Source of the DNA: an uncultured Erysipelotrichaceae bacterium
GTDB taxonomy: Bacteria > Bacillota_I > Bacilli_A > RFN20 > CAG-826
Direction: 5' to 3'
Length of the DNA: 8,054 bases
NCBI GenBank assembly: GCA_902791085.1
Contig: CADAUN010000058.1
Coordinates: forward strand, 1-8,054
A program made the position numbers and the translations under genes. The notes beneath the pieces were generated by a model. The model did no database searches. It saw only the letters and a program-made list of their open reading frames with translations, and was not told the origin of the DNA. Shown here piece after piece: positions 1-6,535 of this stretch. Each line of letters starts with the position of its first letter. Position 1 is the first letter of the stretch.

Positions 1-93
1 GACGGCCTCCCGGTCGTCTGTTTGAGCATGCTCAAACAGACAGGAAGCATTGATGACACTCTCTACGACTTTCAATTGACAAGGCTTATCTAA
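1..93 (+). CDS. Possible 3' end of an unidentified gene (partial)
   Basis: Frame 1 is open from the first base to a TAA at 91-93 and would encode 30 residues beginning DGLPVVCLSML and ending FQLTRLI. I do not recognise the protein. If real, it converges on the minus-strand hypB operon, and the hairpin at 121-142 would lie between the two stops. Support is weak. One minus-strand frame is also open across the same stretch but has no good start, and the region contains a perfect 26-bp palindrome that may be regulatory rather than coding. Sequence to the left of the window would decide it. Confidence 0.35.
   Translation, partial: DGLPVVCLSMLKQTGSIDDTLYDFQLTRLI
16..41. repeat. Perfect 26-bp palindrome
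   Basis: Each strand reads GTCTGTTTGAGCA followed by its exact reverse complement, with no spacer. Symmetry breaks at bases 15 and 42. No T-run follows on either strand, so it is not an ordinary terminator. A symmetric binding site for a dimeric protein, a cruciform-forming site, or a local inverted-duplication artefact are all possible. Confidence 0.8.
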
Positions 94-111
94 TTTTTGA
101 TGGGTTGAAAG

Positions 112-142
112 AAAAACAAAAATAAGGACCGTAGCCCTTATT
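112..142 (-). terminator. Intrinsic terminator of the hypB operon
   Basis: On the minus strand, a 7-bp stem (AATAAGG at plus-strand 121-127 pairing with 136-142) closes an 8-base loop and is followed by TTTGTTTTTC. The upstream arm overlaps the stop codon of the 135-residue gene. The stem is modest in GC content, but the U-rich tail is good. On the plus strand the hairpin is followed only by a weakly T-rich stretch, so bidirectional use is possible but poorly supported. Confidence 0.7.
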
Positions 143-545
143 CTTCATAATCTTCTAAAACGCGTTGGAATTCTTTTTCGGGACAAGGGGAATCCAAGTC
201 CCAGCCAAACGGTTTAAATTCACCAGAAAATACGGATTCATACAACGCTCCTGCCTGGCCATTAAACGCCTCTTCAGGATCTTCTTTTTGACCATGATAA
301 AGGAAAAATGGCATCACACGAAGATAGGGGCAAGAAGAGAATTCTTGTTGCTCTTTTAACCACGGGAACGCTTTCCAAAAAGAAACGATATCGGTCTTAG
401 AAGAGAAAAAAGCGAGGATCACTTCACTCGAATCGCAAGGAAGCGTATCGATTTTTTGGCAAGAGTAACCGATTGCTTTTAACCGAGCAAGTGCCGTAAT
501 CGCTTCGTCTTGGTCTTCTTTGGCGAACGAATAGAAAAGCGTCAT
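138..545 (-). CDS. Hypothetical protein, possible TIR-like fold, coupled to hypB
   Basis: This 135-residue soluble acidic protein has no signal peptide or membrane segment, and I cannot assign it to a family. The N-terminus (TLFYSFAKEDQDEAITALARLKAIGYSC) followed by a strand and turn (EVILAFFSSKTDIVSFWKAF, about residues 41-60) resembles the first strand-helix and the later strand of TIR-type domains. That is a pattern impression only: the usual WC..E catalytic segment of TIR NADases is not clear. The C-terminal half (residues 70-135) is rich in aromatics and acids and includes GEFKPFGWDLDSP. Its ATG overlaps the hypB stop as ATGA, which indicates translational coupling, so a role linked to HypB or nickel handling is conceivable but unproven. 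The gene is followed directly by a terminator. Confidence 0.75.
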   Translation of the reverse strand: MTLFYSFAKEDQDEAITALARLKAIGYSCQKIDTLPCDSSEVILAFFSSKTDIVSFWKAFPWLKEQQEFSSCPYLRVMPFFLYHGQKEDPEEAFNGQAGALYESVFSGEFKPFGWDLDSPCPEKEFQRVLEDYEE

Positions 546-1222
546 TGTTTTCCCTCTTGGTAAGAACGAACTTGTTCGAGCAAGGCATTCGCTAAAATAT
601 CGACTCCTTGATCTTTTTTGGCAGAAAGAGGGAAGAAACGGGCATTCGGATTTTCTTTTAAAATGGAAGCTTCCACTTTTTCCACATCTAAATCAAACAA
701 GGAAATCGCGTCCATTTTGGTAAACACAAACCAATCCCCACGTTCGAACATCAAGGGGTATTTCAAAGGCTTGTCGTCTCCTTCCGGAATCGACAACAGC
801 ACCATCTTTAATGTTGCGCCCGTATCGAATTCAGCGGGGCAAACGAGATTCCCGATATTTTCCAAGAAGACCAAATCTAAATCGCCGCCTCCTAAGAAAT
901 TCATTCCTTCATCGACCATTTTGGCATCAAGATGGCATTCGCCAGAGGTGTGAAGTTGAACCGTTTTAACGCCAGTTTTCGCTTCCACGGTGTTTGCATC
1001 AACTACCGCATCCATGTCCGCTTCGATGACGCCAATACGAAGATTCTGTTTCAAACGGTTGATTAAATTGACAAGCAACGTGGTCTTGCCACTTCCTGGG
1101 CTCGACATCACATTGACGAGAAAGATTCCTTTTTCTTTTAATTTTTTCCGTAACGTGGCAGCGCGAGTATCGTTATTGGCAAGCACGGATTGCTTTACTT
1201 TAATCACACGAACATTATCCAT
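542..1222 (-). CDS. hypB: Hydrogenase/urease nickel incorporation GTPase HypB
   Basis: This 226-residue cytoplasmic SIMIBI-class GTPase matches HypB, which helps deliver Ni to [NiFe]-hydrogenase and in some bacteria to urease, usually with HypA. Visible features are Walker A SPGSGKTT (41-48), a switch region with EADMDAVVDA (68-76), the metal site GECHLDA with Cys96-His97, a second conserved Cys128 in ENIGNLVCPAEFD, and the guanine-specificity motif TKMD (168-171). The family often carries an N-terminal His- or Cys-rich nickel store; none is present. I chose the ATG at 1222 because AAAGGGA lies just upstream and the protein then starts as family members do. A longer open frame to 1378 adds 52 unlike residues that cross the promoter region. 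Neither hypA nor a hydrogenase gene is in the window. It is coupled by ATGA overlap to the following small gene. Confidence 0.95.
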   Translation of the reverse strand: MDNVRVIKVKQSVLANNDTRAATLRKKLKEKGIFLVNVMSSPGSGKTTLLVNLINRLKQNLRIGVIEADMDAVVDANTVEAKTGVKTVQLHTSGECHLDAKMVDEGMNFLGGGDLDLVFLENIGNLVCPAEFDTGATLKMVLLSIPEGDDKPLKYPLMFERGDWFVFTKMDAISLFDLDVEKVEASILKENPNARFFPLSAKKDQGVDILANALLEQVRSYQEGKQ

Positions 1223-1299
1223 AAATACGTCCCTTTCGTTGGTCTGACCCCTTAATTGTAATCGAGAATCGTAATCATGGGTATTTCGTGCTTTCGCCC

Positions 1300-1327
1300 A
1301 TTGTATTTTAATTAAAATTATCGCCAA
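1300..1327 (-). promoter_or_regulatory. Candidate promoter for the hypB operon
   Basis: Read on the minus strand, TTGGCG (1327-1322), a 16-base spacer and TACAAT (1305-1300) fit a housekeeping sigma factor. The predicted transcript would have a leader of roughly 70 bases. That leader contains GATTAC twice, 13 bases apart, and a small ATGGG/CCCAT stem; their significance is unknown. Confidence 0.5.
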
Positions 1328-1340
1328 AACAGGGTATGAT
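1312..1340 (+). promoter_or_regulatory. Candidate divergent promoter for the gph-cysS series
   Basis: TTAAAA (1312-1317), a 17-base spacer and TATGAT (1335-1340) match four and five of the six consensus bases. A transcript would start near 1347, downstream of the ATGs at 1336 and 1339, which favours the phosphatase start at 1384. The element interleaves with the opposing hypB promoter, and a 14-bp AT palindrome (1305-1318) lies between the two. Confidence 0.4.
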
Positions 1341-1383
1341 GAAGAACGAAGAAAAACGACTGGGTTTTCCTTCGCCAAAACGC

Positions 1384-2037
1384 ATGAAAAACTATATCTT
1401 TGATTTAGACGGAACCATTTTGAATACCATTTCTGGCCTTCGTTACGCGATTAATGAGGCCTTAGAAGAAAATGGTTTTCCTTATCGTTACGATGACGAA
1501 GCGACCAAACATTTAATTGGTGAAGGGACAGATGTTTTGGTTCATCGTGCTTTACAAGATCAAGATAATCCCGCCAACTTTGCCTTGTTAAAATCCGCTT
1601 ATTTGCCTCGTTATCGCGCGAATCAAGAAATCCACACCAGTTTATTTCCTGGCGTGAAAGAAACGTTAGAGCGGCTTCGAAAGGAAGGGGCATTGTTATT
1701 GGTTTGCACGAATAAGCCCGATATTTTAGCAAAACGCATCGTCACAAAATTTTATGGTTCGGATTTCTTTTTAGAAATTCGCGGACTTCGAGATGGCGAA
1801 ACCCCAAAACCCAATCCAGCGATCGTGAATTCTTTTCTCCGTCAATATCACTTAAAGCCAGAAGAAACGTTGTTTGTCGGCGATTCAATCACCGATTATG
1901 AGACCGCCACGAATGCAAAGCTTCTTTGCGGGATTTGCTTGTGGGGATACGGACGTTACCAGGAAGATTGGATTTCCCATTGTGCTTATCGTTTCACGAA
2001 ACCAGAGGATTTATGGAACACGTATTCGGCAAAATAA
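1384..2037 (+). CDS. HAD-superfamily phosphatase, Gph/phosphoglycolate phosphatase-like
   Basis: The 217-residue cytoplasmic protein has all four HAD motifs: motif I FDLDGT (Asp7 nucleophile, Asp9 acid/base), motif II Thr109 in VCTNKP, motif III Lys142 in PKPNP, and motif IV GDSITDYETA (Asp167, Asp171) for Mg2+. An alpha-helical C1 cap fills about residues 15-85. This is the Gph/PpaX-like group, which dephosphorylates phosphoglycolate, pyrophosphate or similar small phosphates; the substrate cannot be read from sequence. I chose the ATG at 1384 because family members begin a few residues before DLDGT. An in-frame ATG at 1336 would add 16 residues and has only a cramped AGGG before it. Neither start has a clear Shine-Dalgarno site. 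The 3' end overlaps the next gene by 25 bases. Confidence 0.9.
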   Translation: MKNYIFDLDGTILNTISGLRYAINEALEENGFPYRYDDEATKHLIGEGTDVLVHRALQDQDNPANFALLKSAYLPRYRANQEIHTSLFPGVKETLERLRKEGALLLVCTNKPDILAKRIVTKFYGSDFFLEIRGLRDGETPKPNPAIVNSFLRQYHLKPEETLFVGDSITDYETATNAKLLCGICLWGYGRYQEDWISHCAYRFTKPEDLWNTYSAK

Positions 2038-2882
2038 AACAACACCATTTTGCTGGTAAATTTTTATTTTCCGTTCGAATCATCCCGGTGATTTTTTTGA
2101 CTTTGGCCGCTTTGGTCTTTTCTTTGACTTATGGTAATCCGCGTTTTACGATGGCAGGCGATAGTAATCGTCCGAGCAACTTAACCATCGGTGGTTGGTA
2201 TTTTGGCATTTTTGCGACGTTGTTATTGATTGATATTGGCATGGAATATGAATACCGTTCTTCTTCGTCTAACGCCTATTCTGTTGCTTCTTTTTGCCAT
2301 TCTTTGCTCGAAGGAGCCTTAACGGTTTTTTGTATCGGGCATTATTTTCGTTATGTGCCAGAAGGGGAAAACAAAGCCAATCGATTGTTGGCGGTCGTCA
2401 TTTTGATTTTGTTGACATTGGTGAATATTCTTTACCGCTTTATGTCGTGGCAAAAGAAGTGGACAACGGAAGTTTCTAAGGGCAACGATCTGATTGCTGC
2501 CTATATCGGATTTTTAGGGTTTGGCAATTGTGCCTTAGCTTCATTGCCTTTGACGGCTTTATGGATCGCAGAGCCGGGCAGATTTGATTATGTTGTGCTT
2601 TTTGTGTGGATCGCTTTCTTCGCTTCTTTGCTAGAGACTTTGTTAGGCGTCATATGGCTTTCGATGGGTGCCGTGCGGAATTATGTGAAATCTAATTTTT
2701 TCTTCTATTTGACGATATTCAATTTTTTCGCTGCTTTAGCCGCGGTGATTGTTACCTCATTCGGGTACGCTTATCAAATCTTAACTTTGCCTTTATCGTA
2801 TTGGTGTTGGGCTTCGTTTGGAATTGCTCTTGCCGTTTGGGCAAGTTCTATGGCTTATTTGGCTTATTTAGGAGTTCATTGA
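2013..2882 (+). CDS. Integral membrane protein of unknown function, eight predicted segments
   Basis: This 289-residue polytopic protein has hydrophobic stretches at about 19-40, 60-79, 89-112, 123-145, 160-186, 192-220, 228-254 and 260-286, with short hydrophilic links. The longest links are 41-59 and 146-159 (WQKKWTTEVSKGND). No transporter signature, catalytic motif or signal peptide is recognisable, and I do not know the family. The start at 2013 is preceded by AGAGG at a short spacing and lies inside the end of the phosphatase gene, suggesting coupled translation. The same frame is open back to 1926, but that part lies wholly within the phosphatase gene and is not membrane-like. It ends 21 bases before cysS, so it is probably co-transcribed with it. 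Confidence 0.85.
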   Translation: MEHVFGKIKQHHFAGKFLFSVRIIPVIFLTLAALVFSLTYGNPRFTMAGDSNRPSNLTIGGWYFGIFATLLLIDIGMEYEYRSSSSNAYSVASFCHSLLEGALTVFCIGHYFRYVPEGENKANRLLAVVILILLTLVNILYRFMSWQKKWTTEVSKGNDLIAAYIGFLGFGNCALASLPLTALWIAEPGRFDYVVLFVWIAFFASLLETLLGVIWLSMGAVRNYVKSNFFFYLTIFNFFAALAAVIVTSFGYAYQILTLPLSYWCWASFGIALAVWASSMAYLAYLGVH

Positions 2883-2903
2883 TACAAAATAAGGAGAAAT
2901 ATC

Positions 2904-4250
2904 ATGCGTACGATTCAATTGTTTAATTCCTGGGGAATGAAAAAAGAAACCTTTGTCCCGCAAGTGCCGGGTAAGGTATCTCTTTATTGCTGCGGCCCGA
3001 CGGTTTATAGCGACCCTCATATTGGGAATTTCCGCCCTGTCGTGACCTTTGACGTCTTACGCCGCTTGTTCCTCCGTGAAGGATATCAGGTCACCTTTGT
3101 CTCGAATTATACTGACGTGGATGACAAAATCATTCAACGGGCAAAAACTTTAGGAATCACCGAAAAAGAATTAACAACAAGCGTGATTGCGGAATATCGT
3201 CGCTTGGTTGATGAGGTGGGGGCATTGCAGCCGGATTACACCCCCACGCCGACTGTTTTTATGCCGCAAATCATTTCTTACGTGGAAGATTTGGTCAATA
3301 ACGGTTCGGCCTATGTGGCTGATGGAGACGTTTATTTAAGTGTCAGGAAAATCCCGGGATATGGCTCTTTGTCCGGAAACGCGATCGAAGACCTTGAAAG
3401 CGGTGCTCGTATTGCTCCGGGTGACAAAAAGAAAGATCCTTTGGATTTTGCTTTGTGGAAAGCCACGAGTGAAGGGATTCGTTGGGATTCTCCTTGGGGA
3501 AAAGGAAGACCGGGATGGCACACAGAATGCTGCGTGATGATTCATTCGCTCTTCCCGGAGCAAAAAGGTTATATCGATATCCATGGCGGCGGATTTGATT
3601 TGAAGTTCCCTCATCACGAAAACGAAATTGCTCAATCGATGGCACACGACGGACACCGTTTAGCGCAATATTGGATGCACAACGGTTTCATCAACATCAA
3701 CAATGTGAAGATGTCGAAATCGTTAGGAAATGTCGTTTTGATGAAAGATGTCGTAGAAGAATATGGTGGCATCCCTTTCCGCTTGATGTTACTTGCTTCT
3801 CATTATCGCGCTCCTGCCTCTTTTAGCCCGGAAACCATTCAAGAGGCACAAGTGAAATACCAGCAATTGGTCACCTCTTTACGCAAGGCATCCATCGTTT
3901 TGCAACGGCATGACGTGGATTTGGATACGTTAAAAGCGGAAGACGATACCCCCTTCTTTGATGCCCTTTGCGACGATTTGAACACGCCTAACGCCTTAGC
4001 TGCTCTTTATGAAGACAATAAATTGCTGAATTCTTTGTGGCGCGTCAAAGACGTCGATTGTGCTCGCTTAAGCTCTGTTTTTGCCCGCGTGAAAGACGAA
4101 TGTGACGTCTTGGGCCTTCCGATGGATTTACCCCATTTAACAAAAGAAGACAAAACGCTTTATGAAGAGTATGATTTAGCCAAGCAAAACAAGGATTTCG
4201 GCCGCTCGGATGCTTTACGAGCAGAATTGATGGCAAAACACCTCTTTTGA
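2904..4250 (+). CDS. cysS: Cysteine--tRNA ligase
   Basis: This class I aminoacyl-tRNA synthetase (448 residues) charges tRNA-Cys in the cytoplasm. The HIGH motif is HIGN (39-42) and the KMSKS motif is exact (269-273). The catalytic zinc that selects cysteine is bound by Cys30 (YCCGPTVY), Cys209 (WHTECC), His237 and Glu241 (FPHHENE), all present. The C-terminal helical and anticodon-binding part follows, but the protein stops at ALRAELMAKHLF. Most homologues continue for roughly 10-15 residues through a tail containing a conserved Trp. The start is certain: AAGGAG lies nine bases upstream. Only 21 bases separate it from the previous gene, so there is no room for a T-box leader, unlike many Bacillota synthetase genes. 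Confidence 0.98.
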   Translation: MRTIQLFNSWGMKKETFVPQVPGKVSLYCCGPTVYSDPHIGNFRPVVTFDVLRRLFLREGYQVTFVSNYTDVDDKIIQRAKTLGITEKELTTSVIAEYRRLVDEVGALQPDYTPTPTVFMPQIISYVEDLVNNGSAYVADGDVYLSVRKIPGYGSLSGNAIEDLESGARIAPGDKKKDPLDFALWKATSEGIRWDSPWGKGRPGWHTECCVMIHSLFPEQKGYIDIHGGGFDLKFPHHENEIAQSMAHDGHRLAQYWMHNGFININNVKMSKSLGNVVLMKDVVEEYGGIPFRLMLLASHYRAPASFSPETIQEAQVKYQQLVTSLRKASIVLQRHDVDLDTLKAEDDTPFFDALCDDLNTPNALAALYEDNKLLNSLWRVKDVDCARLSSVFARVKDECDVLGLPMDLPHLTKEDKTLYEEYDLAKQNKDFGRSDALRAELMAKHLF

Positions 4251-4272
4251 CTTCCTTTAAAGGAGTTCCGTT

Positions 4273-5079
4273 ATGATTCTTTCTCAAGTGTTGTCCTGGG
4301 ATACCTGGGATGCCGATATCATCCGTTGGTTCAATAGCGGCTTCCATGGAGCGACTTCGCAAGAAGCGGGTAATTTCGTTTTAATGATCTGCTCTTTGTT
4401 ATTGACGGTTCTCTTAACTGGAGCATTAGGCTTTGAACGGGAATATCGTGGTCATGATGCCGGGCTAAGAACCCACGTTTTGATCGGTGTTGGTTCTTGC
4501 TTAGTCATGATGATTTCCATTTATGGTTTTACTCCTTGGGATGAAGTTTTTGTAACGGGCAGCGCGACCACCAGTGGTTCCCCAGCGGCACGCGATCCGT
4601 CCCGTCTTGCCGCTCAAGTGGTTTCTGGCATTGGCTTTTTAGGTGCTGGAGCAATTATTCAAAATGGCGTCGGTGTGAAAGGATTGACCACCGCGACCAC
4701 GCTTTGGGTTGCTATGGCTCTAGGCCTTGCTTGCGGCGGTGGCAATTTCTTATTGGCTGGCATGACCGCCGTTGTTGCTTTGTTTGTGTTGATCATCCTT
4801 CATTCTGTGGATCGTTGGATTGCGAGACGCGATCCCGTTGTGATCATGGTAATTGAAAACAACAAGCCTGCATTAAAAGAAATCATGGTTGTTGCGGAGC
4901 GTTATGGGATCACCATTAAAGAAACTCACTCAGAATTATTGACGAATCAAAACGATACTCCCATTCGTATGAGCCTCCGTTGCAGTCACAACAATCCCGC
5001 CAGCATTGCGGCATTCGTTGAAGAATTGCGCGATTCGATCAAACCGCTAGAGATTCATTTAGCGGTAAGAGAAAGGTAA
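4273..5079 (+). CDS. MgtC/SapB family membrane protein
   Basis: The 268-residue inner-membrane protein carries the MgtC core signatures: GFEREYRGHDAGLRTH (53-68), DPSRLAAQVVSGIGFLGAGAI (108-128, with the conserved Asp108), and KGLTTATTLWVAMALGLACG (136-155). Hydrophobic segments are at about 35-53, 68-85, 116-130, 140-156 and 160-178. A soluble C-terminal domain (about 188-268) has alternating strand and helix resembling the ACT-like domain of longer family members. MgtC proteins are linked to growth at low Mg2+ and to modulation of ATP synthase or K+ transport; the job here is not known. A strong AAAGGAG lies eight bases before the ATG. The gene occupies the place where mrnC lies in Bacillus, between cysS and rlmB. 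Confidence 0.95.
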   Translation: MILSQVLSWDTWDADIIRWFNSGFHGATSQEAGNFVLMICSLLLTVLLTGALGFEREYRGHDAGLRTHVLIGVGSCLVMMISIYGFTPWDEVFVTGSATTSGSPAARDPSRLAAQVVSGIGFLGAGAIIQNGVGVKGLTTATTLWVAMALGLACGGGNFLLAGMTAVVALFVLIILHSVDRWIARRDPVVIMVIENNKPALKEIMVVAERYGITIKETHSELLTNQNDTPIRMSLRCSHNNPASIAAFVEELRDSIKPLEIHLAVRER

Positions 5080-5109
5080 TTCTTGCTATTTGACAAGGTG
5101 TCATTTAAA

Positions 5110-5835
5110 ATGAATTTACAAGTTTACGGTAAAAATGCCGTTCGAGCAAGTCTCGAGGCCGGCAGCGTGAAGGTCCTTTACACGCTTTCTCGGTTCGAGA
5201 ACGATGATCTTGTGGCGCTGGCTCGGAGAAAGAACATAGCTGTGAAATTCGTTAGCGATAACGAATTAACAAACTTAGCATCGTCTTCGGTCCACCAGGG
5301 GTATGTTGCTACGTGCGAAGCGGTCAAAACCTATTCCCTCGAGGAATTGTTGGGGAGCATTCCTGCTACCAAGAAATACCCTCTCTTATTGATCCTCGAT
5401 GGAATCGAAGATCCCCATAACTTAGGGGCGATCTTACGGACCTGCGATGCTTTCAGCGTAGATGGTGTGATTTTGAAGAAACGAGGCGAAGTTCCCTTAA
5501 ATGGGACGGTAGCCAAAGTTTCGACCGGGGCGATTCATTATGTAAAAGTGGCAACCGTTCCGAATTTAAATCGCGCGATCGAAGTCTTAAAGAAACGCGG
5601 GTATTGGATCGTTGCCTCTGATGGTTCGGCCAAACAAAGTTATCGGGATATCGATTATCGTTCGCCGATTGCTCTTGTCGTCGGAAGCGAAGGATTTGGG
5701 ATTTCGCGTTTGGTTTTGCAACACGCCGACTTTGTCGTGAAGATTCCGATGACGGGTCACGTTAGTTGCCTGAACGCCTCGGTCGCTTGTGCGATTCTTA
5801 TCTCTGAAGCTGCCGCTGCTCAAAGCCAATCTTAA
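5110..5835 (+). CDS. rlmB: 23S rRNA (guanosine-2'-O-)-methyltransferase, RlmB/TrmH (SpoU) family
   Basis: This 241-residue SPOUT methyltransferase is expected to use SAM to 2'-O-methylate a guanosine in 23S rRNA (G2251 in E. coli numbering). The N-terminal substrate-binding domain starts with VYGKNAVRASLEAG (5-18). Motif 1 is LDGIEDPHNLGAILRTCDAF (96-115, with Asn104 and Arg110), motif 2 is VVGSEGFGISRLV (190-202), and motif 3 is IPMTGHVSCLNASVACAIL (212-230); the last two form the SAM-binding trefoil knot. I chose the ATG at 5110, with AAGGTG upstream. A TTG at 5083 extends the frame by nine unlikely residues. Position after cysS supports RlmB (YacO) over other TrmH relatives. It ends 10 bases before the sigma-like gene. 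Confidence 0.95.
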   Translation: MNLQVYGKNAVRASLEAGSVKVLYTLSRFENDDLVALARRKNIAVKFVSDNELTNLASSSVHQGYVATCEAVKTYSLEELLGSIPATKKYPLLLILDGIEDPHNLGAILRTCDAFSVDGVILKKRGEVPLNGTVAKVSTGAIHYVKVATVPNLNRAIEVLKKRGYWIVASDGSAKQSYRDIDYRSPIALVVGSEGFGISRLVLQHADFVVKIPMTGHVSCLNASVACAILISEAAAAQSQS

Positions 5836-5845
5836 TTTTTTATTC

Positions 5846-6484
5846 ATGAATTACGACTCATGCTCCGATGAGAGCTTGATTTTGCTTTCGCGTAGCCAAA
5901 ATGCTGGCGCATTTTATGCTCTGACGAAACGCTATTTCGTCATCCGCATCCCACTTTGTCGCATCGCTTCTGCCGCCTTGGCAAGCTACTTTGACGCTTG
6001 GGATTTGAATCACGTCTTTTATGTGGCCTTTAACGATTGTCTAAACGATTTTAAATTTGGGAGTGGCAGTTTCAAATCTTATCTAATCCGTAGTCTTCGT
6101 CACGCTTTGATTCGTGAAGCGAAAAAGTTGCATCTCTTTGACCACGTTCCTACTGTTTCTTTGGATTATGAGCCAAACGGGCAAGATACATTGCACGATG
6201 TGATTGGCTCTTCGAGCGACGATCCGCGCCGCTATTTAGATTATTTTGAAGAAGCGGAACGGCTAGGCCTTCTGAAAGAAAAGCTGAGCCCCGACGTTTT
6301 AAAGGTCGCACGCCTACGGCTAGACGGCATGACTTTCTCTCAAATTGCCGAACTGCTTTCCATTCATTCCAAGAAAGCGCAACGGCTTTACGCCATTTTT
6401 AAAGAAGCCGCTACGAGCATCGTGGTTGGCGGTAACCCCGTCGATGCTTTGCCACGTTGGACGGTAGAAGAGAGCACATCTTAG
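5846..6484 (+). CDS. Divergent sigma-70 family factor, SigH-like
   Basis: The 212-residue protein occupies the sigH position between rlmB and rpmG. Residues about 8-100 resemble sigma region 2 (DESLILLSRSQNAGAFYALTKRY, then FGSGSFKSYLIRSLRHALIREAKK, like the F..FKAFA.....R.II.A.K of SigH). Residues about 148-192 form a region 4 helix-turn-helix (LSPDVLKVARLRLDGMTFSQIAELLSIHSKKAQRLYAIFKEA). The linker SLDYEPNGQDTLHDVIG parallels the SigH linker with its LLDVI. The usual DL.QEG segment is degenerate (WDLNHVFYVAFNDC, 52-65), so core-polymerase binding or promoter melting may be altered. The target promoters are unknown. The ATG at 5846 has no Shine-Dalgarno sequence, so translation may depend on coupling to rlmB 10 bases upstream. 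A GTG at 5789 would overlap rlmB and adds residues unlike the family. Confidence 0.75.
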   Translation: MNYDSCSDESLILLSRSQNAGAFYALTKRYFVIRIPLCRIASAALASYFDAWDLNHVFYVAFNDCLNDFKFGSGSFKSYLIRSLRHALIREAKKLHLFDHVPTVSLDYEPNGQDTLHDVIGSSSDDPRRYLDYFEEAERLGLLKEKLSPDVLKVARLRLDGMTFSQIAELLSIHSKKAQRLYAIFKEAATSIVVGGNPVDALPRWTVEESTS

Positions 6485-6501
6485 CCTGTTTCAAATCGCG
6501 G

Positions 6502-6530
6502 TTGAATCTATGGATTCCTCTCGATATACT
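6502..6530 (+). promoter_or_regulatory. Promoter of the rpmG-secE-nusG transcript
   Basis: TTGAAT (6502-6507), an exact 17-base spacer and TATACT (6525-6530) match four and five of six consensus bases. Initiation would be expected near 6536-6538, the first bases of the hairpin at 6536-6556. The leader would be about 70 bases. Confidence 0.65.
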
Positions 6531-6535
6531 ATTAG

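Noticed and set aside
1223..1378. N-terminal extension of HypB by 52 residues to an ATG at 1378
   Set aside because: It crosses the candidate promoters, resembles nothing in HypB, and the ATG at 1222 has a good ribosome binding site.
1336..1383. Sixteen-residue N-terminal extension of the phosphatase
   Set aside because: HAD phosphatases of this type start just before DLDGT, and the upstream ATG lies inside a plausible -10 element. It remains possible because neither start has a clear ribosome binding site.
1926..2012. Extension of the membrane protein back into the phosphatase gene
   Set aside because: The residues are not membrane-like, the stretch lies wholly in coding sequence of the phosphatase, and the ATG at 2013 has AGAGG before it.
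2858..2887. Possible promoter TTGGCT-18-TACAAA just before cysS
   Set aside because: It matches the consensus poorly and lies in the coding end of the membrane gene with only 21 bases between genes. Operon transcription explains cysS better.
3332..3656. Several overlapping open frames on both strands inside cysS
   Set aside because: They are shadows of a certain cysS coding frame with no ribosome binding sites and no recognisable protein character.
4253..4264. TCCTTTAAAGGA palindrome containing the mgtC ribosome binding site
   Set aside because: It could form only a 4-bp stem with a 4-base loop, which is too weak to claim translational control. The symmetry follows largely from the ribosome binding site itself.
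5789..5845. GTG start giving the sigma-like protein 19 more residues
   Set aside because: It would overlap rlmB by 47 bases and adds hydrophobic residues not found in SigH-like proteins.
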